A program made the position numbers and the translations under genes. A DNA stretch of 7,665 bases from Dehalococcoidia bacterium SM23_28_2 (lineage in GTDB: Bacteria > Chloroflexota > Dehalococcoidia > SM23-28-2): contig LJUA01000072.1 in assembly GCA_001303545.1 (NCBI GenBank), positions 1-7,665 of the forward strand. The letters run 5' to 3'. The first letter of the stretch is position 1, and every line of letters starts with the position of its first letter. Positions 1 through 6,360 of this stretch are shown piece by piece. The notes under the pieces are model-generated. The model was given only the letters and a program-made list of their open reading frames with translations, searched no databases and had not been told where the DNA came from.

Positions 1-1186
1 CGTTGGTGAGGTCCGTCTGCCAGAACACAATGGTCAGCACGACCAGAGAGGCGGTCGCGGAGACGGCCAGGGCGGGGGCCGCTCGCTGGCTGGTGGCCAG
101 GCGGCGAAGGGCGGCCCATCCCTCGTCCAGGGCTAGGCCGCTGGCGTAGGCCAGGGCGGGCACGAGCAGGGCGAAGTAGCGCATATCGTTGCGCAGCCCG
201 TAGAGCAGTAGGAGGGGCAGCATCTGGAGCCAGAGGGCCCATCGCTGGTCGGGGCGCCGGCGGAGGGCCAGCGCCAGGCCCATGCCGCCGGCCAGGATCA
301 GGAGCGGCTCGCGGTCCAGGAAATCGCGCAGGCCGGAGAGGGCCGGTGCTCCCTGGTGGGCGGCGGTCGTAGATTCGATGACATGGGCCTGGAAGAGGCT
401 GGTCGGATCTACGCTGAGGCCGCTCATCACCCCGCCGAAGGCCCACCAGAGGGCGAGGGCGAAGGCGGCGATCAGGCCTGCCAGCGAGGTCAGGTACAGG
501 CGGACAGCAGGCAGTACTTTGCTTCGCTCCTGGCCGGCGCCGAGGGCGATGAAGGCCACCAGGCTGGGCACGACCAGCAGCATCTCGAAGCGCACGAAGA
601 CGAGCAGGGCGGTGGTCAGGGCTGCCGCCACGGCCACGGCACGACCGGCGCGACCGGTCAGATAGGCCAGCAGCATGGACAGGGTAAGCAGGAAGACGGC
701 GGTGGCCTCGGGCATGACGAAGTTTGACCAGTTCGCAAGGCTGAAGGAGAGGGCGGTGACCAGCCCTGCGCCGATAGCCGCCACTCGCGAGCGGAGGGCC
801 AGCCGCGCCAGGACGTAGACCACAGGGACGGCGGCCGTACCCGCCGCCAGCGAGAGGGCCTTGGCCGCCGTCTCGGGGTCGGCGATGACTAGGTGAAGGG
901 GGAAGGCCAGGATCGGGTAGCCCAGGCGGTAGAATGGGGCGGACCAGGCGTCGCCGCCGGCTCCCATGGCGGCGTCGAGGGGTATACTTTCGGCGAGCCC
1001 CCGGATGACCAGCAGGAACTGGTAGGAGTCTGGGTAGAGGAGAATGCCATCCTGGGCGTTCAGGCGGATGAACAGAGCCAATAGAGTCAGGCCAACCACC
1101 AGGGCCGCCTCGACAGCAGCCGGCTTCGCGGTGGTTGGTCTGACCAAGAATCGCCCAGGGTTCGAGCGTTCGATAACGGCAGACAC
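1..1186 (-). CDS. GT-C fold membrane glycosyltransferase (ArnT/PMT-like), C-terminus cut by window edge
   Basis: The minus strand is open from a GTG at 1186 to the window edge: 395 codons without a stop. The product is strongly hydrophobic, with about ten possible membrane segments, for example residues 26-41, 107-130, 135-152, 161-178, 183-213, 231-250, 293-309, 316-330, 337-353 and 370-389. After the first segment comes an extracytoplasmic loop with YPDSYQF (Asp53) and RLGYPILAFPLH (87-98). This matches the acidic first-loop motif of GT-C enzymes, which transfer sugars from polyprenyl-phosphate donors on the outer face of the membrane. Further family-like features are FVMPEA (Glu160), a charged VRFEM (198-202) and RYFALLVPAL (336-345). 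An in-frame TAA lies upstream near 1239, and GTG 1186 is the first start after it. Its SD is poor, so a slightly later start is possible. Sugar and acceptor cannot be told. The gene diverges from the 1310 gene. The membrane-enzyme class is fairly sure; the exact family is not. Confidence 0.8.
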   Translation of the reverse strand, partial: MSAVIERSNPGRFLVRPTTAKPAAVEAALVVGLTLLALFIRLNAQDGILLYPDSYQFLLVIRGLAESIPLDAAMGAGGDAWSAPFYRLGYPILAFPLHLVIADPETAAKALSLAAGTAAVPVVYVLARLALRSRVAAIGAGLVTALSFSLANWSNFVMPEATAVFLLTLSMLLAYLTGRAGRAVAVAAALTTALLVFVRFEMLLVVPSLVAFIALGAGQERSKVLPAVRLYLTSLAGLIAAFALALWWAFGGVMSGLSVDPTSLFQAHVIESTTAAHQGAPALSGLRDFLDREPLLILAGGMGLALALRRRPDQRWALWLQMLPLLLLYGLRNDMRYFALLVPALAYASGLALDEGWAALRRLATSQRAAPALAVSATASLVVLTIVFWQTDLTN

Positions 1187-1239
1187 ACCTATGCGGGTAC
1201 GGCTGTGATTCGTTCTTAAGACGACTTTATCGAGGAGGC

Positions 1240-1267
1240 GTTACAGATCGATTGCCTGATCTATAAT
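1240..1267 (+). promoter_or_regulatory. Sigma70-type promoter in the divergent intergenic region
   Basis: A perfect TATAAT -10 box lies at 1262-1267. GTTACA at 1240-1245 matches the TTGACA -35 consensus at four of six bases, with a 16-base spacer. Transcription would begin near 1273-1275 and give a leader of about 36 bases before the TTG at 1310. No equally good promoter was found on the minus strand for the divergent membrane-protein gene; TTGTCA on that strand (1275 to 1270) lacks a convincing -10 partner. Confidence 0.6.
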
Positions 1268-1309
1268 GATGACAACCGTGCGAGTCCTTGGGTTCTATAG
1301 AGGTATCCG

Positions 1310-3994
1310 TTGAGAAACCTGGAGCATCTGCTCGACCCCAAAGTGATCGCCCTGATAGGCGCTACCGACCGAGAGGGCTCAGTCGGTCGGTCTCTCATGG
1401 AGAATCTGCTTCGAGGAAAGGAAGAGAGGAAGATCTACTTTGTGAACCCCAAGCGCGAGAGCGCCGTGGGTGAGAAGTGCTGGCCGAGCATAGCCAGCGT
1501 CCCTGACCAGGCAGACCTGGCGATCGTAGGCACCCCTGCCGAAACGGTTCCTCAGATAGTGGAGGAGTGTGGGCAGGCAGGAGTGGGAGCGATGGTTATC
1601 ATTTCGGCCGGATTCAGGGAAGCGGGTGAGTCGGGGCAGCAGCTCGAGAAGGAGATCGCGGCTATCAGTGACAAGTACGGCATGCGGATCCTTGGGCCCA
1701 ACTGCCTGGGGATCATCAGACCTCACACAAACTTGAACGCCACCTTCCTGAGGCGGAACCCTGAGCCGGGGCGAGTAGCCTTCATATCTCAGAGCGGCGC
1801 GCTGGGGTCGGCAATCCTCGATTGGGCGGTCAGCTCCCACATCGGATTCAGCACTTTCGTCTTCCTGGGCTCGATGCTCGATGTCGACTTCGGTGACCTG
1901 ATCGACTTCCTCGGCGAAGACCCCCTTACCAGAAGCATAATCATCTACATGGAGAGCGTGGGCAACGCCAGGAAGTTCATGAGGGCAGCCAGGGGGTTCG
2001 CCAGAAACAAGCCGATCATCGTTATAAAGCCGGGCAAGTACCCTGAGAGCGCGAGAGCAGCTCTATCCCACACGGGAGCGATGGCCGGCAGCTACGACGT
2101 ATACAATGCGGCTTTCAAGAGAGCGGGGGTAGTCCCCGTGCACGAAATCATGGACCTGTTCAACTGCGCCAGCGTCCTAGACTCGCGGTTCCTTCCCGCC
2201 GGTGTGAGAATAGCCATCGTCACCAATGCTGGCGGGCCGGGGGTGATAGCCGCTGACGCCGTGAGGGAACGCGGCGGCGAGCTCTCTCAGCTCTCCAAGA
2301 AGACGATTGCCCATCTTGACTCTTTTCTGCCGAGCTACTGGAGTCACACGAACCCCGTTGATGTGCTGGGAGATGCTGACCTTGGCCGGTTCATCAACGC
2401 CGTCAACGCCTGCTTAAGCGACCCCAGCGTTGATGGCATAATCGTGGTCTATACGCCGCAGGGCGCGGCGTCCCCAACGGAGCTGGCGGAGGCCGTGGCC
2501 ACCGTGGCCGAGGAGCGAATCAAGCCTATCCTGACCGTTTGGATGGGTGAGGACGAGGTTAGAGCGGCCCGGCAGCTTTTCTACAGCAAGGGCATCCCCA
2601 CTTATAGTTCTCCAGAGGCGGCAATAAGAACCTACATGTACATGTCCAACTACAAGCGCAACCTTGACCTCCTCTATGAGACGCCGGAAGAGCTTTCCGT
2701 AGGAATCGCGCCTCCTTCCAGTCACCTCAAGCTGCTGGCAAGACGCGCTCTGGAGGAGGGGAACACCGTCCTGACAGAGGACAAAGCGGACAAGTTCATC
2801 GATGCCTATGGGATACCGAGGGCAGGAGGCACGCTCTGCACCAGCGTTGAGCACGCGGCATCCGTGGCTCACTCCATGAGGTATCCTGTCGTCCTCAAGA
2901 TCGTCTCCCCGGACGTGATCCACAAGGCCGATGCGGGGGGAGTCATCACCGGGATACACACCGAAGCCGAGCTGAGAGAAGCTTTCTCTAGGATCATGAG
3001 TAGCGTGCGTGAGAAGTCGCCGGAAGCGAAAATCGAGGGCATCTACGTCCAGAGGATGATAACAGGCGTGAATCACGAAGTGATCCTTGGGTCAAAAAAG
3101 GACGGCGACTTCGGCTCGGTGATACTGTTCGGATCGGGTGGGATAGGCGTCGAGGTGTTCAGAGACTTCTCGATAGGACTTCCGCCTCTCAACCAGATAC
3201 TGGCCAGAAGGATGATGGAGGACACCAGGGTCTGGGAGGTCCTGAAGAGCGGCCTCAGGATCAGGCCTCCAGCTAACCTCAGGCTGCTCGAGGAGATAAT
3301 AGTCAAGTTCTCAAACCTGGTAGTCGATTTTCCGGAGATAGCGGAGATAGACATAAACCCGTTGGCGGTCTGCACCGACGGCATCTATGCCCTTGACTCC
3401 CGGATAATCCTGGACCCCCAGGCCGCGGATGATGAGGACCTCCATCGCCATCTGGTGATAATGCCCTATCCCGTTAAGTACATAACCCCCTGGAGGCTGA
3501 AGGATGGCACGGAGGTTCTCCTTAGGCCCATACGTCCAGAGGACGAACCGATGGAGGCGGAGCTAATCAGCGGCCTCTCCGAGGAGACGAGCCGGTTCAG
3601 GTTCTTCCAGCCCATCAGGAATATCACCCATGAGATGCTGGTGCGCTACTGCAACATAGACTATGACCGGGAGATGGCGATAATAGCCGAGTATACGAAA
3701 GGCCGCAAGAAGAGGAACATAGGGGTTGGCAGGCTGATAACAGAGCCCGGCGAGAAACGGGCCGAATTCGCCGTCGTGGTGGCCGATGATTTCCAGGGCC
3801 AAGGTCTTGGAAAAAAGCTGGTGGATGTGCTGATAGGGATAGGTGAGGAAAAGGGCCTGGAGAGCATCTACGGAATAGTCCTGCCTGACAACACGAAGAT
3901 GATAGTTCTCTGCCGCGCTCTCGGGTTTGAGATCAAGCGTGCAGATGAGGAGATCGTGGTCGAGCTCAGGCTGAGGAGCCAGGCCGAATCTTGA
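1310..3994 (+). CDS. NDP-forming acyl-CoA synthetase (alpha-beta fusion) with C-terminal GNAT acetyltransferase domain
   Basis: The 894-residue product matches the acetate-CoA ligase (ADP-forming)/GNAT fusion family, which includes the protein lysine acetyltransferases Pat/PatZ (YfiQ). Domains in order: CoA-binding Rossmann-type (about 5-130, ALIGATDREGSVG), ligase-CoA domain (about 150-440, with ISQSGALGSA and LSHTGAMAGS), ATP-grasp (about 480-705, with SPDVIHKADAGGV, ILFGSGGIGVEVF and EIDINPLAV) and GNAT (about 725-890, with acetyl-CoA loop QGQGLGKKL at 829-837). His254 in SHTGA lies where ADP-forming synthetases carry the phosphorylated His, and His538 in IHKAD matches the second, beta-subunit His. 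Both are present, so the ligase part may be active: acyl-CoA + ADP + Pi to acid + CoA + ATP. Glu819 before the GNAT loop is a plausible general base. The TTG start has AGAGGT at 1299-1304, five bases upstream, and the promoter fits. It is the likely first gene of a unit with the downstream nrnA. Cytosolic; substrate unknown. Family assignment is firm; whether it acts as ligase, acetyltransferase or both is open. Confidence 0.93.
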   Translation: MRNLEHLLDPKVIALIGATDREGSVGRSLMENLLRGKEERKIYFVNPKRESAVGEKCWPSIASVPDQADLAIVGTPAETVPQIVEECGQAGVGAMVIISAGFREAGESGQQLEKEIAAISDKYGMRILGPNCLGIIRPHTNLNATFLRRNPEPGRVAFISQSGALGSAILDWAVSSHIGFSTFVFLGSMLDVDFGDLIDFLGEDPLTRSIIIYMESVGNARKFMRAARGFARNKPIIVIKPGKYPESARAALSHTGAMAGSYDVYNAAFKRAGVVPVHEIMDLFNCASVLDSRFLPAGVRIAIVTNAGGPGVIAADAVRERGGELSQLSKKTIAHLDSFLPSYWSHTNPVDVLGDADLGRFINAVNACLSDPSVDGIIVVYTPQGAASPTELAEAVATVAEERIKPILTVWMGEDEVRAARQLFYSKGIPTYSSPEAAIRTYMYMSNYKRNLDLLYETPEELSVGIAPPSSHLKLLARRALEEGNTVLTEDKADKFIDAYGIPRAGGTLCTSVEHAASVAHSMRYPVVLKIVSPDVIHKADAGGVITGIHTEAELREAFSRIMSSVREKSPEAKIEGIYVQRMITGVNHEVILGSKKDGDFGSVILFGSGGIGVEVFRDFSIGLPPLNQILARRMMEDTRVWEVLKSGLRIRPPANLRLLEEIIVKFSNLVVDFPEIAEIDINPLAVCTDGIYALDSRIILDPQAADDEDLHRHLVIMPYPVKYITPWRLKDGTEVLLRPIRPEDEPMEAELISGLSEETSRFRFFQPIRNITHEMLVRYCNIDYDREMAIIAEYTKGRKKRNIGVGRLITEPGEKRAEFAVVVADDFQGQGLGKKLVDVLIGIGEEKGLESIYGIVLPDNTKMIVLCRALGFEIKRADEEIVVELRLRSQAES

Positions 3995-4025
3995 CGTCGC
4001 GGCAGGCGTGTCAGGACGTTACCTC

Positions 4026-4043
4026 TCCCTTCGCACGAAGGGG
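4026..4043 (+). other. Intercistronic hairpin between the synthetase gene and nrnA
   Basis: CCCTTC (4027-4032) and GAAGGG (4037-4042) form a perfect six-base-pair stem with a four-base GCAC loop, extended by a T-G pair at 4026/4043. No T-tract follows, so it is not an intrinsic terminator. It ends ten bases before the nrnA SD and could affect mRNA processing, stability or translation of the second gene. It is short enough that chance cannot be excluded. Confidence 0.4.
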
Positions 4044-4053
4044 CCAGCGACAT

Positions 4054-4060
4054 GGAGGAG
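4054..4060 (+). promoter_or_regulatory. Strong Shine-Dalgarno site that sets the nrnA start
   Basis: GGAGGAG lies five bases before GTG 4066. The ideal core and spacing favour this start over an in-frame TTG at 3991 that overlaps the previous stop codon. The extra 25 residues from the TTG start (MTSRQACQDV...) look unlike the N-terminus of this family. Confidence 0.7.
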
Positions 4061-4065
4061 CAGCA

Positions 4066-5094
4066 GTGGAATCGAGCGATCTGCATGGATTCAGCCCGGA
4101 CATACTTGACAGGCTAGATGCCCTAGTAGAGCTGATCCAGAAGCACCAGCGGTTCCTGCTCACCACTCACCGGGACCCCGACGGCGACGGCCTGGGCGCT
4201 GAAGCGGCCCTGGCAGCTGGGCTGCAGCAGCTCGGCAAGACGGTTGTCGTGTTGAACGATGAGGCCACGCCAGCTCAGTATGAGTTCTTGGACAGGGAGG
4301 GCTTGTTCCGGCGATACCAGCCCTCCAGGCATCGAGAGCTGGTAGCTACGAACGAGGTGGCAGTCCTTCTGGATGCTGGTCGGCTCGAGCGGATGGGTAG
4401 TCCGGGAAGGGGTCTTGCCAAGTTCAAAGGGCGCACTGTGGTCCTGGATCACCATCCGGGAGGCGGCTGGGCGGACATCGAGGTCGTCGAACCGGAGGCT
4501 TGTTCCACCACCGAGCTGGTCTACCTTCTGCTGGAACGTCTTGGCCTGGAGGTGACGGCCAGCATGGCCGATGCCCTTCTGACGGGGGTGCTGGTAGACA
4601 CCGACGGGTTCCGTAATCTGAACGCCACTCCGCGCGCCCACCGTCTGGCGGCGCGGCTAATAGAGCTCGGAGCCGATGCTCAACGAGTTCGAGAGGCAGT
4701 GTTCGCCTCCTGGCCGCTGGCGCGTTTCCGCCTGCAGGCCGATTTCTCTCGCAGCCTGCACACCGGTCATCGCGGGCGTCTGGTTTGGGGCGTGGTCGAC
4801 CGTGAGTCCTTGAAACGCTGGCGTCAGACGCCGGCGGCAGTGGAAGGCTTCGTCGAGTACTCTCTGGCCGTCCGGGGCACTGAGCTGTCCGTCCTTTTCC
4901 TTGAGGAGGCGGAGGGAGTGGTGCGCGTTAGTTTTCGGTCGCGGGGTCAGGTGCGGGTGGACGGCCTGGCCCGCGCACTCGGCGGTGGCGGTCACCAGAA
5001 GGCGGCGGGGGCGAGGGTAGAGGGGTCGCTTCCCGCTGTCAGGCGCCGCGTCCTCAGCGAAGTGGCGAAGCTGCTCGGCCCAACGGACTCTTGA
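4066..5094 (+). CDS. nrnA: DHH/DHHA1 phosphoesterase, NrnA-type oligoribonuclease/pAp phosphatase
   Basis: The 342-residue product has the usual NrnA length and motifs. The N-terminal DHH domain carries THRDPDGDGLGAE (His35, Asp37, Asp39, Asp41), LLDAGRLERMG (Asp103), VLDHHPGGG (Asp128-His129-His130) and a final acidic motif, DTDGFRN (178-184). These supply the paired Mn2+ ligands of the family. The C-terminal DHHA1 domain has VSFRSRG (288-294) and GGGGHQKAAGA (306-316), which bind the substrate. Known members degrade RNA fragments of two to five nucleotides to mononucleotides and convert 3'-phosphoadenosine 5'-phosphate (pAp) to AMP, linking RNA turnover with sulfate assimilation. All metal-ligand motifs are present, so an active cytosolic enzyme is expected. 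GTG 4066 is chosen because of the SD at 4054-4060. The gene follows the synthetase gene by 71 bases with no terminator between, so co-transcription is likely. A c-di-AMP phosphodiesterase (GdpP-like) role is less likely because no PAS/GGDEF or membrane part is present. Confidence 0.92.
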   Translation: MESSDLHGFSPDILDRLDALVELIQKHQRFLLTTHRDPDGDGLGAEAALAAGLQQLGKTVVVLNDEATPAQYEFLDREGLFRRYQPSRHRELVATNEVAVLLDAGRLERMGSPGRGLAKFKGRTVVLDHHPGGGWADIEVVEPEACSTTELVYLLLERLGLEVTASMADALLTGVLVDTDGFRNLNATPRAHRLAARLIELGADAQRVREAVFASWPLARFRLQADFSRSLHTGHRGRLVWGVVDRESLKRWRQTPAAVEGFVEYSLAVRGTELSVLFLEEAEGVVRVSFRSRGQVRVDGLARALGGGGHQKAAGARVEGSLPAVRRRVLSEVAKLLGPTDS

Positions 5095-5259
5095 GATAGC
5101 GCTTCCTCTGCGCCGCTCGCTGTGCCGTCAATATAAAAAAGGGGCGGCGTGCTCAGGGCGGAGCAACTACCAGAGTACGACTATATCAATCGCACCCAAT
5201 CGCCGTCCCGAAATCAATAACGTCTGTCATGGGGCGGCGGATACGGGCAGGGGAAAAAC

Positions 5260-5286
5260 TTGGTGCCAATCCGCGAGGGTTGGTGC
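5260..5286. repeat. TTGGTGC direct repeat, possible operator upstream of the regulator gene
   Basis: TTGGTGC occurs at 5260-5266 and again at 5280-5286, exactly 20 bases apart, so both copies face nearly the same side of the helix. The first continues as TTGGTGCCAAT, itself a TTGG/CCAA inverted repeat, and the second as TTGGTGCTACAAT. The second copy directly abuts the possible -10 box TACAAT. The placement suits a regulator site, perhaps autoregulatory for the winged-helix gene that follows. Two seven-base copies are modest evidence. Confidence 0.4.
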
Positions 5287-5292
5287 TACAAT
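5287..5292 (+). promoter_or_regulatory. Possible -10 box of the winged-helix regulator gene
   Basis: TACAAT matches the -10 consensus at five of six bases. No good -35 lies 16-18 bases upstream; TTGGTG at 5260 is 21 bases away, which is too far. Transcription would start near 5299, about 13 bases before GTG 5313. If real, it rules out the upstream ATG at 5229 as the start. A promoter weak at -35 would suit activation through the TTGGTGC repeats. The rest of 5095-5259 holds only a TATAAAAAA run at 5132-5140 and short GC inverted repeats, with no convincing terminator after nrnA. Confidence 0.35.
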
Positions 5293-5312
5293 CGGGGCCA
5301 GAAAGGCGCCCG

Positions 5313-6128
5313 GTGCCCATGCCACAGATACTGCGGAACAAGAACCTGGCCACGAAGTTCCAGATACTGGTCGAGGTGGCTGCGAACCAGCCCAATGTCC
5401 AGCAGAAGTACGTTGCCCAGAAGCTGGGCGTCAGTTCGCAGGCGGTCTCGGAGTACATCAACGAACTGGTCAAGGACGGCTGGCTTGTCTCAGATGGGCG
5501 GTCCAGGTATCGAGTGACCAGGGATGGCGTCAACTGGCTCCTGAACGCATTCAGGGAGCTGCGGGAGTACTCCACGTTTGTGGAGAAGGCTGTGACAAAC
5601 ATAGCGGTCTGCGCTGCAGTAGCGGGCTGTGATCTGTCGGCAGGGCAGGCGGTGGCCCTGAAGATGAAGGATGGCCTGCTGTACGCCACCGCTGCCGGGA
5701 AGGCGGCGAGGGGCAAGACGGCAACGGGGACGGCAATTGCCGACGCCAGGAAGGGCGAGGACGTGGGCGTCTCCAATATAGAGGGGATCGTGGAGCTGGC
5801 GATGGGTAAAGTGACCGTCCTTGCAGTGCCTGACATCCAGGGCGGCGGCTCGAAGAGCACGGACCTTGCGGTGCTGAAGAGGGAGCTTGGCAAGAAGGGG
5901 CCCGTTGGCGCCATAGGCATCGAGGCCTTCACAGCGTTGCGGGGGATAGGCGTTGAGCCGCACTATTTCTATGGCGTCAGTGAGGCCGCCATCGAGGCCG
6001 CACAGTCTGGTCTATCCTTCCTGATAGTCTGCGCTCATGATCAGATCCCTCACTTGCTTGCCAGGCTGAGGGAAGAAAACGTGGACTACGAGCTTGTGGA
6101 CTTGAGGAGGGGCGAGGGATCCCGCTAG
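5313..6128 (+). CDS. Winged helix-turn-helix transcriptional regulator, COG1497-like (archaeal-type)
   Basis: The product is about 270 residues. Counting from ATG 5319, residues 8-75 form a winged helix: NLATKFQILVEVA, then the helix-turn-helix KYVAQKLGVSSQAVSEYINE (30-49), then a wing with RSRYRVTRDG (61-70). The remaining 190 residues have no catalytic motif I recognise but carry conserved-looking blocks, KMKDGLLYA (115-123), GEDVGVSNIEGIVEL (146-160), VPDIQGGGSKSTD (170-182) and GIEAFTALRGIGVEPHYFYG (200-219), typical as I recall of the mostly archaeal COG1497 group of predicted regulators. Its C-terminal domain probably senses a ligand or protein; the signal is unknown. GTG 5313 has AAAGG at 5302-5306, six bases upstream; ATG 5319 is an equally plausible start. 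An in-frame ATG at 5229 would add 28 to 30 arginine-rich, unconserved-looking residues and span the repeat and -10 box, so I reject it. The gene appears monocistronic, ending 43 bases before a strong terminator. DNA binding is well supported; targets are unknown. Confidence 0.8.
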   Translation: MPMPQILRNKNLATKFQILVEVAANQPNVQQKYVAQKLGVSSQAVSEYINELVKDGWLVSDGRSRYRVTRDGVNWLLNAFRELREYSTFVEKAVTNIAVCAAVAGCDLSAGQAVALKMKDGLLYATAAGKAARGKTATGTAIADARKGEDVGVSNIEGIVELAMGKVTVLAVPDIQGGGSKSTDLAVLKRELGKKGPVGAIGIEAFTALRGIGVEPHYFYGVSEAAIEAAQSGLSFLIVCAHDQIPHLLARLREENVDYELVDLRRGEGSR

Positions 6129-6171
6129 CACACAGCGACTTCTAGCCGTACGCGTCCGATAACGACACGAT

Positions 6172-6207
6172 GGGGCAGGACGGAGCGGAGAGCCTGCCCC
6201 TTTTCTT
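6172..6207 (+). terminator. Intrinsic terminator after the regulator gene
   Basis: GGGGCAGG (6172-6179) and CCTGCCCC (6193-6200) form a perfect eight-base-pair stem with a 13-base loop, directly followed by TTTTCTT (6201-6207). It should end transcription of the regulator and insulate the downstream surface-protein unit. The T-tract is on the plus strand only, so it is one-way. Confidence 0.9.
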
Positions 6208-6213
6208 GCATTT

Positions 6214-6335
6214 CGCCGGGAATCTTCATTGATCTCGTGGATAAAGGGCTTGAAATCTTCCGGCGGAGCTGCTAGTAGTAAGGCCAGCTTGACTATACGC
6301 AAGTATACTTGATTGCCCGGCGACTGAAGTCCGCC
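6214..6335 (+). other. Structured leader with serial hairpins before the alpha-toroid gene
   Basis: Four possible hairpins follow one another: CGCCGG(G)AA (6214-6222) with TTCCGGCG (6258-6265); AGCTG (6267-6271) with CAGCT (6285-6289); TATAC-GCAA-GTATA (6294-6307), a GNRA-type tetraloop; and GGCGAC-TGAA-GT(C)CGCC (6319-6335) with one bulge. AAGTATACTT (6301-6310) is also a perfect DNA palindrome and could instead be an operator, or contain a -10 box (TATACT, 6304-6309) that lacks a clear -35. TTGAAA (6250-6255) is a possible -35 with only TAGTAG, 17 bases on, as partner. Whether this region is RNA leader or promoter/operator DNA is therefore unresolved. The start site was not located. Confidence 0.35.
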
Positions 6336-6360
6336 TGCCTGATCGCGAGGTCATGAGTTC

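Noticed and set aside
282..1084. Plus-strand open frames in the left kilobase
   Set aside because: They are antisense shadows of the minus-strand membrane glycosyltransferase; their proteins are low-complexity Arg/Gly/Gln-rich and have no motif.
2414..3076. Long minus-strand open frame inside the synthetase gene
   Set aside because: It lies opposite a strongly recognisable coding region and encodes a product without recognisable domains; it reflects GC-rich codon bias.
4052..4117. Short ATG open frame of 21 codons just after GGAGGAG-like sequence start
   Set aside because: The ATG precedes the SD core and is out of frame with nrnA. The SD spacing fits GTG 4066 and the DHH protein frame instead.
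5111..5165. Inverted repeats CGCCGC/GCGGCG and TGCTC/GAGCA with an A-run, considered as a terminator after nrnA
   Set aside because: The A-run lies in the loop of the first repeat, and neither stem is followed by a T-tract on the plus strand. On the minus strand the T-run is not preceded by a stem.
5229..5312. Upstream ATG start for the winged-helix regulator
   Set aside because: The added residues are Arg/Gly-rich and unlike a family N-terminus, there is no SD, and the segment contains the repeat and -10 box. GTG 5313 or ATG 5319 is better.
6208..6360. Cobalamin riboswitch upstream of the alpha-toroid gene
   Set aside because: Only scattered fragments resemble the consensus. The conserved core order and a proper B12 box are not visible, so I do not call it without a covariance-model hit.
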